From: Arcobacteraceae bacterium
GTDB lineage: Bacteria; Campylobacterota; Campylobacteria; Campylobacterales; Arcobacteraceae
Assembly: GCA_028687375.1 (NCBI GenBank)
Contig: JAQUAG010000006.1
Coordinates: 1-64,000 of the forward strand
DNA: 64,000 bases
Direction: 5' to 3'
This document shows, one piece after another, positions 44,391 to 53,955 of the stretch (the stretch's first letter is position 1; each line of letters opens with the position of its first letter). The position numbers were made by a program, and so were the translations under genes. The notes beneath the pieces were generated by a model. That model ran no database searches and was not told where the DNA came from. It saw only the letters and a program-made list of their open reading frames with translations.

Positions 44391-45371
44391 TTAGTGCATT
44401 TCATTGATTATTATCTCCCAATGACCTTTTCTTGCACTACCAACCCTTAAAAGTTTGTTTTCCACTTTTAGTTTTGCAATACTTTTTTCAATAGCTCTTG
44501 TCGTGAGATTTAGAATATGTGCCAATTCATTTATAGTGATTTTTGAGTTTTCTTTGAGGAGTTTTAATATTTTATCCTCTGTGTTTACCGAACTTTTTAC
44601 CGAATTCTTTACCGAACTTTTTAGTGATTTTTCAATACTTTTGAGGATAACTTCAAGCATAAATTCTATAAATGGTGTACTCTCTCCTAAGCTTCCTGAT
44701 TCCTCTAAAACCTGATAATATCTCTTTTGATAGTCTCTTACAATACTTTCAGTTGGGATGACAATAAATGCTTTTTTCCAGCTATACAAAATCACACTTT
44801 GCCAAAGTCTTCCGATTCGCCCGTTTCCATCGCTAAAAGGATGGATAAACTCAAATTCATAATGAAAAACACACGACTTGATAAGGGGATGTTCATCGCT
44901 ATTTTTGAGCCAATCAAACAAATCCTCCATAAGCTTTGGGACAAAATGAGGTTGCGGTGCGATATGAGTTACTCCATCTTTTCCCCCAACTCCAACATTA
45001 ACTGTTCTAAAATTTCCAGCTGTTTTGAGAATTCCACTCATAAGGATTTTATGCGCTCTCAAAAGTTCTTTGATATTTTTATGGTTATAGTTTTCAAACT
45101 CTTTATAAGCATTGATAGCACCTTCAACCTCAAGAATCTCTTGATAAGTTCCAAGCACCCTTTTACCATCAAGGATAGCTGTTATTTTTTCTTCACCCAA
45201 AAAGTTACCCTCTATCTCTAAAGTACCTGCTAAAGTTTTGATACGACTAATTTTTCGTAAAGCGGGAGTGATGATATTTTTTTCTTCAACTTCAATCTTT
45301 GTCATCTCTTCACTAATCTTCGAGATTAAATTAACCATTTTAGTTGTGATAGTATAGGGTGGTTTAGCCAT
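44391..45371 (-). CDS. Fic-family AMP-transferase, class II, with winged helix
   Basis: A 326-residue Fic protein. The inhibitory helix motif T50-x3-E54-G-N comes before the Fic core, so it is a class II (self-inhibited) member. The catalytic motif HPFSDGNGRIGR is complete (177-188). A Ser/Lys/Val repeat linker (SSVKNSVKSSV) leads to a C-terminal winged helix (LAHILNLTTRAIEKSIAKLK). Such proteins AMPylate host targets and may act in regulation or defence. It sits upstream of the type IIL gene on the same strand, with 45 bases between. Confidence 0.92.
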   Translation of the reverse strand: MAKPPYTITTKMVNLISKISEEMTKIEVEEKNIITPALRKISRIKTLAGTLEIEGNFLGEEKITAILDGKRVLGTYQEILEVEGAINAYKEFENYNHKNIKELLRAHKILMSGILKTAGNFRTVNVGVGGKDGVTHIAPQPHFVPKLMEDLFDWLKNSDEHPLIKSCVFHYEFEFIHPFSDGNGRIGRLWQSVILYSWKKAFIVIPTESIVRDYQKRYYQVLEESGSLGESTPFIEFMLEVILKSIEKSLKSSVKNSVKSSVNTEDKILKLLKENSKITINELAHILNLTTRAIEKSIAKLKVENKLLRVGSARKGHWEIIINEMH

Positions 45372-45433
45372 TTTTAAATATCTCCAAACATTTCAGATTT
45401 TCACTTCTCGTCTTTTCCCCATCCAAATTTTCA

Positions 45434-46270
45434 TTATAAAAAAGCTTGTTTTACTTTTCCTATCTCATATTTTGAACCAAAATAGATTGGTGTTTTTTGG
45501 TGTAAATCTTCTGCTTTAATAGCAAGGATTCTTTGTGTTCCATCTATCGCTTCACCGTTTACAAGCTCTAAGATAAAAGCTATCGGATAGGCTTCAAAAA
45601 GGAGTTCGAGCTCACCATTTGGAGCAGATGATGTTTTTGGAGAAGAGTAAATCCCCCCTTTTTTAAATAAAATCTGGTGCGTATCAAGGGTTAAACTATC
45701 ACTAAATCTAAGACGATATCCCTCACCAAAAAAGCTTTCTATTAAGTTTTTGTGTTCACTACTCCATTGTGACTGGATACCAGATGGGGAATTTATCTTC
45801 CCTTTTTCTGCTAGTAAAAAAGATTCTTGCTGTACAAACTCATTATTTTTGTATGAGAAAAATTTTACCCCTTCATTTTTTGAAGCAAAAACAAGTTGAA
45901 AAGTTGGTCCATAAGTGGTATAAATAGCTGCTTTGATATTATTTGCATCCATCTCATTTTCATAAACAGTAAAAATTGAACCTAATGAAAAATCAACATC
46001 AAGTAAATCAATATTGTCAATAGAAACATAACTTACTAGATATTTTCCAGCTTCATTAATAATGCAAAGTTGTTTTTTATCTTTACCAATAGCACCTTTG
46101 ACACTTCTAACTTTTTCAAATTCTTTCTCAATAATCGCTGTACAATGGGTATAAACATCGTGATGAATCTCCTCATCAGACTTATTTACAAGAAAATCTG
46201 AATAATTTTTGAAAACATCTGTTTCAATTTCAACCGCAATATTTGAAATAGCATTAAAAACTTCTATCAT
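45434..46270 (-). CDS. fbp: Class 1 fructose-1,6-bisphosphatase
   Basis: A 278-residue enzyme producing fructose 6-phosphate in gluconeogenesis. The C-terminal half is typical (GGIYSSPKTSSAPNGELELL, EAYPIAFILELVNGEAIDG and YFGSKYEI). It is somewhat shorter than the 330-residue E. coli protein, as in many Campylobacterota. AGG lies before the ATG. The 210 bases upstream (46271-46480) hold no gene and presumably its promoter. Confidence 0.9.
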   Translation of the reverse strand: MIEVFNAISNIAVEIETDVFKNYSDFLVNKSDEEIHHDVYTHCTAIIEKEFEKVRSVKGAIGKDKKQLCIINEAGKYLVSYVSIDNIDLLDVDFSLGSIFTVYENEMDANNIKAAIYTTYGPTFQLVFASKNEGVKFFSYKNNEFVQQESFLLAEKGKINSPSGIQSQWSSEHKNLIESFFGEGYRLRFSDSLTLDTHQILFKKGGIYSSPKTSSAPNGELELLFEAYPIAFILELVNGEAIDGTQRILAIKAEDLHQKTPIYFGSKYEIGKVKQAFL

Positions 46271-46480
46271 TTTGTAACCTTTGTGCCTGATGTATGAAGA
46301 TTGTATTATAGTTTTAATTATACACGACTAAAAATATACAAATTGAAAAAAACTATCATTTGCTTTAATGAAGTAAAGGTACTAAATTTTGATTACAAAT
46401 AAGTTGTAAAAAATTGTTTTGTATAAACTATTTCAATGCAAATTTATTAAATGTTATCTTGTGTACATACTTTTCTAAAT

Positions 46481-47455
46481 TTAACCTACCAACAACATCC
46501 CCAAATAGCTATTATAAGCAACATAACAAAGGAGTAAAAATCCCCCCTGCACTCTAGTGATACTTTTCGTTTTCCCTTTAGCACTATAGACCATAGCAAA
46601 AAGTACAATAGTTAGCAATGCCATAACTATCCAGTCTCTATTTAAAACCTCTGGAGATATTGAATTCATAGGGTTTATGACGGTTGCTATTCCGATAACT
46701 GCTAAGATATTAAACATATTTGAGCCAACTACATTTCCTATAGCTATATCATCTTCCCCTTTTTTAACAGCCACGATAGAAGCTGCTAATTCTGGAAGTG
46801 ATGTTCCAAGTGCAACAATAGTAAGTCCAATAATAAGGTCACTTACCCCAAATTCTGTAGCAACTCCAACAGCACCCCAGACAAGTACTTTTGAGCTTCC
46901 AACCAAAAGAAGAAGTCCAGCCACAAGCCACCCAATAGCCATTTGCAAACTCATAGGATGTTTCAAAAGTTCTTCATCTATTTCACTTCCAAAACTATCA
47001 TTTTTCTCTTTCATAGCTGAATATACAGACCAACCAATCAAAGCAAAAAAACCAAATAAAAGAACTACACCTTCAACAAAACTAAGTGTATCATCCATCA
47101 AAAAATAACCACTCAATAAAATAATCAAAAAGAGTAAAGGTATCTCTTTTCTTACGATTTTAGAATTAACACTAATCGGTGCGATTAACGCTGTAACTCC
47201 TAAAATCAAAGCAATATTGACTATATTGGAACCAATTGCATTTCCCAAAGCTAAAGAGGGATTTCCAGCCCACGATGCTGTTGCAGAAACTACCATCTCA
47301 GGGGCACTTGTCCCAAATCCAACTATTATGACACCTATCAATAAAGATGGCATTCCTAAATGTTTTGCAGTCGCTGATGCTCCATCTATAAATTTATCGG
47401 CACTCCAAACTAAAAGTGCAAAACCTATTACTATTGCTGTAAAAAATAAAATCAT
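46481..47455 (-). CDS. Calcium/sodium (cation) antiporter, CaxA/YrbG type
   Basis: A 324-residue inner-membrane exchanger of the K+-dependent Na+/Ca2+ family. It has about ten transmembrane helices in two inverted halves, each with the alpha-repeat motif (GFGTSAPEMVVS with GNAIGSNIVNIALILG, and ALGTSLPELAAS with GNVVGSNMFNILAVIG). The acidic residues in both motifs are intact. It is transcribed with the pyruvate kinase gene (gap 33 bases), though the link is not obvious. Confidence 0.93.
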   Translation of the reverse strand: MILFFTAIVIGFALLVWSADKFIDGASATAKHLGMPSLLIGVIIVGFGTSAPEMVVSATASWAGNPSLALGNAIGSNIVNIALILGVTALIAPISVNSKIVRKEIPLLFLIILLSGYFLMDDTLSFVEGVVLLFGFFALIGWSVYSAMKEKNDSFGSEIDEELLKHPMSLQMAIGWLVAGLLLLVGSSKVLVWGAVGVATEFGVSDLIIGLTIVALGTSLPELAASIVAVKKGEDDIAIGNVVGSNMFNILAVIGIATVINPMNSISPEVLNRDWIVMALLTIVLFAMVYSAKGKTKSITRVQGGFLLLCYVAYNSYLGMLLVG

Positions 47456-47488
47456 CTAAGTACCTTTTTAAATATAATTAACATCTAT

Positions 47489-48922
47489 TTATTTTGAAGA
47501 GAGGTAGTATTCAATCTCATTTTTACCCAAAATATTAATAGTATTCGTAGAACCAATAGTTCTAATAGGATGTCCAATCGTAGCTACATAAGAGCCATCT
47601 TTATCTAAAATACCAAGCTTATCCATAGTTTCAAGAAGTGTTGTGTACATATTGTGTTTGTGTTCACCTTTGATGGTTGCTATTGGAAAAATTCCCCAAC
47701 AAATAGTGAGTTTTCCAAGTGTCTCTTCATTTCGTGAAAAAGCATAAATAGGTGTTTTAGCTCTATATCTTGCCATTTTTATAGCTGATGCCCCAGAACT
47801 TGTAAGTGCCAAAATTCCTTTCGCTTCTATATCATCTGCAAGTTTTGTTGCACTTGCTTGAATCATTTCAGATGCATCATATTGCTTCATACTCTCTTGT
47901 TTTGCAAAAGGATAAATAGTCTCCATTTGCTCGATGATACTACTCATCGTCTCTACAACATTGACTGGATTGACCCCAATTGCACTCTCTTCACTCAGCA
48001 TCACCACATCAGTTCCATCAAGAACAGCATTTGCAACATCACTAACTTCTGCTCTTGTAGCTCTTTCATTTTGTGTCATACTAAGTAACATTTGAGTTGC
48101 AGTGATGACTGGTAAGCCTCTCTCATTTGCTTTTTTGATAAGCATTTTTTGAATAATAGGCACTTCAAAATAAGGGACTTCTATACCTAAATCACCTCTT
48201 GCTACCATAATCCCATCACTTACATCTAAAATCTCATCTATATTTTCAACTGCATCAAATTTTTCAATTTTTGCTATAAGTTTCCCATCATAAGAACCTA
48301 TAAGTTCTCTAGCGTGCAACATATCTTGTTTGTTTTGAACAAATGAGATAGCAAAAAAATCAACCTTATTTTCTACACCCCAAGCTATATCTTTTTCATC
48401 TTTTTTGGTAATAACATCTATGTTGATAGCAGTATTTGGGAAATTCACCCCTTTTTTAGAACTAAGAATCCCGTGATTTTCAACAACCGCCACCAAATTT
48501 GGAGTTGTTTCTACTACTTTTGCTCGTATAGCTCCATCGTAAAGGTATATGAACTCATCAACTTGAACTTTTGCCAAAATATTTGGATAGTTTATACTTA
48601 CCACATAACTATTTGATGATTCTTTGTATCCAACTATCTCGTTTGGTACAAATGTTATTTTATCTCCACTATTAAGATTGAAAGTCTCTTTAATCTCACC
48701 AATTCGCACTTTTGGTCCTGAAATATCTTGCATTATCCCAACTACTATCCCTAGCTCTTTTGATGCTTCTCTTATATTATTGAGTACATTTTTATGATAT
48801 TCATAACTTCCATGGCTAAAGTTCAGTCGAAAAAGATTTGCTCCAGCTAAGATAAGCTCTTTTATCGTCTCTTTTTTTTCACTCGATGGTCCAATTGTTG
48901 CTAAAATCTTTGTTCTTTTCAT
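47489..48922 (-). CDS. pyk: Pyruvate kinase
   Basis: A 477-residue enzyme converting phosphoenolpyruvate and ADP to pyruvate and ATP. It has the TIM-barrel motifs LFRLNFSHGSYEYH and GIMVARGDLGIEVP, the small B domain (about 70-165) and a regulatory C domain. The gene lies seven bases after the GH57 branching-enzyme stop, in the glycogen and lower-glycolysis run. Confidence 0.96.
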   Translation of the reverse strand: MKRTKILATIGPSSEKKETIKELILAGANLFRLNFSHGSYEYHKNVLNNIREASKELGIVVGIMQDISGPKVRIGEIKETFNLNSGDKITFVPNEIVGYKESSNSYVVSINYPNILAKVQVDEFIYLYDGAIRAKVVETTPNLVAVVENHGILSSKKGVNFPNTAINIDVITKKDEKDIAWGVENKVDFFAISFVQNKQDMLHARELIGSYDGKLIAKIEKFDAVENIDEILDVSDGIMVARGDLGIEVPYFEVPIIQKMLIKKANERGLPVITATQMLLSMTQNERATRAEVSDVANAVLDGTDVVMLSEESAIGVNPVNVVETMSSIIEQMETIYPFAKQESMKQYDASEMIQASATKLADDIEAKGILALTSSGASAIKMARYRAKTPIYAFSRNEETLGKLTICWGIFPIATIKGEHKHNMYTTLLETMDKLGILDKDGSYVATIGHPIRTIGSTNTINILGKNEIEYYLSSK

Positions 48923-48929
48923 TTATATC

Positions 48930-50513
48930 CTACTTGTTTCGATAACTTCTAAAATTTAAAAATTCAAAAATAGAATTTTTCTCTTCAATTTTTTTATAAA
49001 AATCCCCATCAAAAAAGTTTTCATCTACCATTTTTGCTAATTTCCAAAAATTATAAATATGCTCTTTTGTTCGCTCTGTACTATATTCTGTAGCAGTTGC
49101 TGTTGTCATTAAAAATGCCCAATCACTACTTTGTGCCAAAAGAAGCTCTCTTGCCATTTGATTAAGAAGTTTCTCTTCATTTTCATTTGCACTATTACTG
49201 TATCTATTTGCATATTCACACATACTGTTTGCCATTTGATGAAGGTGTCTATATATCCAGTCGTTTGATGGATTGAGCCACACATCATAATATCCTCTAT
49301 CTCCCCACGAAGATGGATGTGGAACAGCTATAGGATTGTATGGGAAATAATCAAGATACTGTGCTGGTGTGATTGCTTTAAACACTTTATGACAATCAAT
49401 CTCTTTAAACATATTGTATAAAAATTCAACCCCCTCAAACCACCAATGCCCAAACAATTCAGCATCATACGGAGATACAACACAAGGAGGTCTATCCATA
49501 AATTGTGAGATATGTTCGATTTGTTTCTCTCTATTGAAGTGAAAATTTTGTGCGTGTTCTTTTGTTTTATCCATCCCTACAAATGGGTCATATATCTCTT
49601 TATGGTCAGTTTCTCCAGTTATTTTATGGTATTTATAACCTGTAAATACCCTATGACCATCTGGATTGATATAATCTTTAATATACTCAAAATCCAAGTC
49701 ATACCCAATATCTCTATAAAAATCTCTATAGCAAACATCCCCTGGATACCCCTCTTTTGAGCTCCAAACTTGTTTTGAAGATTGGTGGTCTCTTCCAAAA
49801 GCAGCTACCCCATTTGGTGAAACTATTGGGGAATAAACTCCATATTGTGGTGTGGGTTCACTATAAACCAATCCATGAGCATCCATGATAAAAAATTCAA
49901 TATTATTCTTTTTCAAAACAACATCCAACCCTTCATAGTAAGCACACTCTGGAAGCCAAATTCCACGTGGTTGTTTGTGGAAATGTTTTTTATGACTAGC
50001 AACTGCTACTTCAATTTGAACATCAACCGCTTTTGGATTGATGGCTAAAAGTGGTAAATAGCCATGTGTTGCACCACAAGTGATAATTTCAAGCTTCCCT
50101 AAATCATAAAAATATCGATATCCATTTAATACTTTTCTTTCTAAAAAACCACAGAAAAACTCTTTTGTTTTGGTAAAAAAGTCAAGATAAAACTTTGCGA
50201 TATTTTCATATTCACTATTTTGTGTTCTCTTTACCTCTTTATCCCCTAACTCGATAAGCCTATCAAGGTATCTTTCATATTTCTCCATCAAATGAACATC
50301 ATCCAACATCTCAGCTAGTGGAGGTGTCACTGATACGGTTAGTGAAAAATCCACACCCTCATCTTCTAGTCGTTTGAGCCTTTGAAGTAAAGGGATATAA
50401 CATTCAGAGATAGCTTCAAATAACCAAAATTCTTCCAAAAAATTTTCATATTGCGGATGTTTTACAAATGGTAAATGCGAGTGAAGTACCGGTATCCAAT
50501 ACCCTTTTATCAT
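48930..50513 (-). CDS. GH57 1,4-alpha-glucan branching enzyme
   Basis: A 527-residue GH57 enzyme that should make alpha-1,6 branches in glycogen. GH57 motifs: HSHLPFVKHP at the start, the nucleophile Glu in GIWLPECAYYEG, and the acid/base Asp in SPYDAELFGHWW, followed by a DUF1957-type helical domain. It begins right after the DUF4912 stop (TAG then ATG) with AAGGAAAC upstream. No GH13 GlgB is seen, so it probably fills that role. Confidence 0.9.
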   Translation of the reverse strand: MIKGYWIPVLHSHLPFVKHPQYENFLEEFWLFEAISECYIPLLQRLKRLEDEGVDFSLTVSVTPPLAEMLDDVHLMEKYERYLDRLIELGDKEVKRTQNSEYENIAKFYLDFFTKTKEFFCGFLERKVLNGYRYFYDLGKLEIITCGATHGYLPLLAINPKAVDVQIEVAVASHKKHFHKQPRGIWLPECAYYEGLDVVLKKNNIEFFIMDAHGLVYSEPTPQYGVYSPIVSPNGVAAFGRDHQSSKQVWSSKEGYPGDVCYRDFYRDIGYDLDFEYIKDYINPDGHRVFTGYKYHKITGETDHKEIYDPFVGMDKTKEHAQNFHFNREKQIEHISQFMDRPPCVVSPYDAELFGHWWFEGVEFLYNMFKEIDCHKVFKAITPAQYLDYFPYNPIAVPHPSSWGDRGYYDVWLNPSNDWIYRHLHQMANSMCEYANRYSNSANENEEKLLNQMARELLLAQSSDWAFLMTTATATEYSTERTKEHIYNFWKLAKMVDENFFDGDFYKKIEEKNSIFEFLNFRSYRNK

Positions 50514-51089
50514 CTAGTTTCCTTTATTGAGTATCGTATGTGAACTCAAATTTTTCTTTTTTACTAATGAGATAGAGTTTAAATTCACTATCTCATCTTT
50601 TTCATTCAAATCTTCAAAAACAAAATCACTATAAAGTGGTGAATTTTTATACCCTTTGAGCGTTGCATCAAAAAGTTTTAATCTATTTGATACAAGGAGA
50701 GGTACAGAAGTATTATCATCTACTTTTATATGTAATTTTGCAGTTAAGCTTTTTGACTCTATCTCATAATGAACATAATAATCCCCAACACTAAAAGAGG
50801 ACTCAAAAGATGATATTTCAACATTTTGTTCATCAACAATAGAAATATTCAATTTTACATCATCCGTAGGGATACCAAGTTTTTCTAACGTTTCATTTGT
50901 CACTTCCCAATAAAGATATGAGTTGTGAGGATTTATAGCCATCAAAGTCAAACTATCAACAAAATATCTAGTAGGTATCTCATAGCTACAGTTTGTACTA
51001 GGGAGTGGTTCACTGTTTTTTAAAACACCGCTATATCCAATATCACCACTATCTAAACTTTCAAAAATAATCTGATTTTTATTGTCCAT
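50514..51089 (-). CDS. DUF4912 protein, carbohydrate-binding-like
   Basis: A protein of about 191 residues. The segment PTRYFVDSLTLMAINPHNSY with YLYWEV is the DUF4912 signature, and the C-terminal part is beta-rich. Members commonly sit beside GH57 branching enzymes, as here, so a role in binding alpha-glucan is likely but inferred. The start is uncertain: ATG at 51110 overlaps pgk by 17 bases, while ATG at 51089 has GGGG ten bases upstream. I chose the latter. Confidence 0.78.
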   Translation of the reverse strand: MDNKNQIIFESLDSGDIGYSGVLKNSEPLPSTNCSYEIPTRYFVDSLTLMAINPHNSYLYWEVTNETLEKLGIPTDDVKLNISIVDEQNVEISSFESSFSVGDYYVHYEIESKSLTAKLHIKVDDNTSVPLLVSNRLKLFDATLKGYKNSPLYSDFVFEDLNEKDEIVNLNSISLVKKKNLSSHTILNKGN

Positions 51090-51093
51090 ATCT

Positions 51094-52290
51094 TTAAGCC
51101 CCAATTTCATTTAGATTTGCAACACCTGGGAGGATTTTACCTTCAAGAAGTTCTAAACTAGCCCCACCACCTGTTGAGATAAATGAGAAATTATCTTTTT
51201 CACCAGATTTTATAATTGCATTTACTGTATCTCCACCACCTGCTATTGTGTAAGCATAAGTATCAGCTATCGCATGAGCTATTTTAAAAGTACCTTTTGA
51301 AAACAAATCAACCTCAAACATCCCCATAGGTCCATTCCAAATAATCGTATTAGATAACCCTATAACTTCTTCAAAAAGTCGCACCGTTGCTGGTCCTATA
51401 TCTAAAGCTTTGAAATTGTCATCTATCTCTTGAACTGGAACTATTTTGATATTGCTTGGATTTTTTATATCATCAGTTATGACAACATCTACAGGTAAGT
51501 AGAGATTTACTTTAGCTTGTTTTGCCATCATTAAAATAATTCTAGCCTCTTCAAGAAAATCATTTTCAAGAAGTGAATCTTTCATATCATGTCCCAACGC
51601 TTTTAAAAATGTATTACTCATAGCACCACCTATGATAATTTTATCAACTTTTTGGATAATATTTTTAAGAAGTACGATTTTTGAAGAGACTTTCGCACCA
51701 CCAACTACAAGGGTAATCGGTTTGATTGGTGTAAAAAGTGCTTTAGCAAACGCACTTATCTCTTTTTTGAGTAAAAACCCACTTACACTTACAGGGACAA
51801 ATTTAGCAATACCGCAAGTTGAACTGTGTGCTCTGTGAGATGTTCCAAAAGCATCATTTACATATACATCACAAAGTTTTGCTAAATCTTGAGATAATTT
51901 CTCATCATTTTTTGTTTCCCCTGCAAAAAATCGAATATTTTCAAAAAGATATACTTTCCCATCAACTGGGATAAAACTTTCAAAATCTTTTACAAACTCT
52001 ACATCTTTGTGCAATAGCCTACTCAATCTTTTTAAAAGATGTTGCGTTGAAAAATTTTCATCAACCTCTTTTGGTTGTCCTAAGTGTGTCACAAGGAGAA
52101 TATATCTAGCTTTATGGTCAATACAATATTCAATAGTAGCTAATGACTCTTTTATCCTTGTATCATCTGTAATAGTGTGCGTATCATCCATTGGTACATT
52201 GTAATCAACTCTTATTAAAACTCTTTTATTTTCAAGCTCAACATCTTTTATCGTTTTAACATTTTGCATTCTTTCTATATTTGACAACAT
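51094..52290 (-). CDS. pgk: Phosphoglycerate kinase
   Basis: A 398-residue enzyme transferring phosphate between 1,3-bisphosphoglycerate and ADP. Hallmarks: RVLIRVDYNVPMDD, TSHRAHSSTCG, GGAKVSSKI, NGPMGMFE and the C-terminal AGGGDTVNAI with STGGGASLELL. It lies inside a glycogen run without gap or fba nearby; whether another pgk exists in the genome cannot be told. AAGGA is seven bases before the ATG. Confidence 0.95.
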   Translation of the reverse strand: MLSNIERMQNVKTIKDVELENKRVLIRVDYNVPMDDTHTITDDTRIKESLATIEYCIDHKARYILLVTHLGQPKEVDENFSTQHLLKRLSRLLHKDVEFVKDFESFIPVDGKVYLFENIRFFAGETKNDEKLSQDLAKLCDVYVNDAFGTSHRAHSSTCGIAKFVPVSVSGFLLKKEISAFAKALFTPIKPITLVVGGAKVSSKIVLLKNIIQKVDKIIIGGAMSNTFLKALGHDMKDSLLENDFLEEARIILMMAKQAKVNLYLPVDVVITDDIKNPSNIKIVPVQEIDDNFKALDIGPATVRLFEEVIGLSNTIIWNGPMGMFEVDLFSKGTFKIAHAIADTYAYTIAGGGDTVNAIIKSGEKDNFSFISTGGGASLELLEGKILPGVANLNEIGA

Positions 52291-52311
52291 TTGTATATCC
52301 TTTTTACTATA

Positions 52312-53955
52312 TTAATTATTATACATTTTCATATAATACTCATGAACCATTCTACCTGAATCAAAATCATTCAAAGTATCTATCATCGAGTTTCTCATAA
52401 TACTCATCCATTTTTTCTTGTTTTTATAATATGTTGGTAGTGCTTCATTTTCTAATATATCCATCAAGTGCTGATTATCAAGTCTATCTTGCTCTTCATG
52501 AGGTAAATCTTTAGCAATTGCTGGAATAGTAAAACAATTTTGCCCGTGTTTTTCAAACTCAGGATGCCAACCATCAGGGATAGAGATATTCACAGCACCA
52601 TTCATAGCTGCACTCATGCCACTTGTTCCACTAGCTTCCCTTGTTACCCTTGGGGTATTAAGCCAAATATCAGCCCCTTTTTTGAGCATCATAGAGAGGT
52701 TAAGCTCATACCCAACTAAAACAGCTATATTTTTGTACTCTTTACTAATATAATTTATCTCATTAAAGATATTAATCGCTCCACTATCGAATGGATATGG
52801 TTTACCTGCCCAAATAATCTGAACTGGCATATCTTGACTATTTACAAAATCTACAAATCGCTCAAAATCATATTTCAAAAGCCCTGGTCTTTTGTATTCA
52901 GCAAATCTTCTTGCCCAAACAATTGTTAAAACATTTGGATCCATCATTTTACCTGTTTGATTTGCTACTTCAATAAATAACATCCTTTTTAGATGTTTTT
53001 TTCTCGCTTCAAGCTCATAATCTTCGTGCTCATCTAAAGCTGTTAATAACCCTTTATCTGCCCAATATCTTCTATTTTGTGCATTTGTAACATAAATTAT
53101 CTCACACTTATCTTCCACCCAAGACCACATTTTATTTGAAACTTCACAATGCATTCGTGAAACAGCATTTGCTATTTTTGAGGCTTTTAATGCCCCAACT
53201 GTAAGGCTAAATAGGTCATTATGTGTTTCCATTAAAACTCTTACTTCATCGATTGCAAGACCATTAAAGAACCCCATTTTATGCAGTAAGAACAAGCTAT
53301 GCTCTTCATTTCCAGCAGCTTCAGGTGTATGAGTTGTGAAAACAACATGTTTTTTCACCTCTTCAAGGTCTCTCATTTTTCCATATAACTCAAACACAAG
53401 TGGTAGTGCATGTCCCTCGTTCATATGGTAAATCTCTGGTCTAATCCCTAAAGCATCTAAAACTTTTACCCCACCGATTCCCAAAATAATCTCTTGTGCA
53501 ATTCTTGTTTCATTGTTAGAATCATAGAGTTTATGTGTGATTGTTCTTGCTAAATAATCATTTTCTTCAATATCAGTTGAAAGTAAAATAATAGGAGCTG
53601 TTCCAAAAGTCTCACTTGGAACGATATACGCTCTCACTTTTACATCTTTTGTATTAACTGTAACACTTACAGTTATTCCAGTATCTTCTAAAAAATAATA
53701 TCTTTTCTTTCTAAATTCAACTCTAAGATTTCTCTCTTCATCTCTCCCTTGGTCGTAATATCCATAACTCCAAAGCATCCCAACACCTATAACATTTTGT
53801 TGTAAGTCATAAGCACTTCGCATATGAGAACCAGCCAAAAACCCAAGCCCTCCACTATATATCTTCAAAGCTTGATGAATTGCAAACTCCATCGAAAAGT
53901 AAGCTACGCTCTTACTATATTTTGGATTTATTTTATACTGCCTATATCTTTCCAT
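52312..53955 (-). CDS. Short GT35 alpha-glucan phosphorylase family protein lacking the PLP lysine
   Basis: A 547-residue GT35-family protein, of the short alpha-glucan phosphorylase kind. Recognisable are FSMEFAIHQALKIYSGGLGFLAG near the start, HMNEGHALPLVFELY, and EASGTSGMSAAMNG. In active phosphorylases this last motif reads G-M-K or N-M-K, and the lysine holds pyridoxal phosphate. Here residue 448 is Ser (codon AGT at 52612-52614). It may therefore not phosphorolyse glycogen in the usual way. It overlaps the ROK gene by 14 bases and lies in the glycogen run. Confidence 0.85.
   Translation of the reverse strand: MERYRQYKINPKYSKSVAYFSMEFAIHQALKIYSGGLGFLAGSHMRSAYDLQQNVIGVGMLWSYGYYDQGRDEERNLRVEFRKKRYYFLEDTGITVSVTVNTKDVKVRAYIVPSETFGTAPIILLSTDIEENDYLARTITHKLYDSNNETRIAQEIILGIGGVKVLDALGIRPEIYHMNEGHALPLVFELYGKMRDLEEVKKHVVFTTHTPEAAGNEEHSLFLLHKMGFFNGLAIDEVRVLMETHNDLFSLTVGALKASKIANAVSRMHCEVSNKMWSWVEDKCEIIYVTNAQNRRYWADKGLLTALDEHEDYELEARKKHLKRMLFIEVANQTGKMMDPNVLTIVWARRFAEYKRPGLLKYDFERFVDFVNSQDMPVQIIWAGKPYPFDSGAINIFNEINYISKEYKNIAVLVGYELNLSMMLKKGADIWLNTPRVTREASGTSGMSAAMNGAVNISIPDGWHPEFEKHGQNCFTIPAIAKDLPHEEQDRLDNQHLMDILENEALPTYYKNKKKWMSIMRNSMIDTLNDFDSGRMVHEYYMKMYNN

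Noticed and set aside
44727-45221. 164-codon plus-strand reading opposite the Fic gene
   Set aside because: The minus-strand frame contains the full Fic motif; this frame has no recognisable domain.
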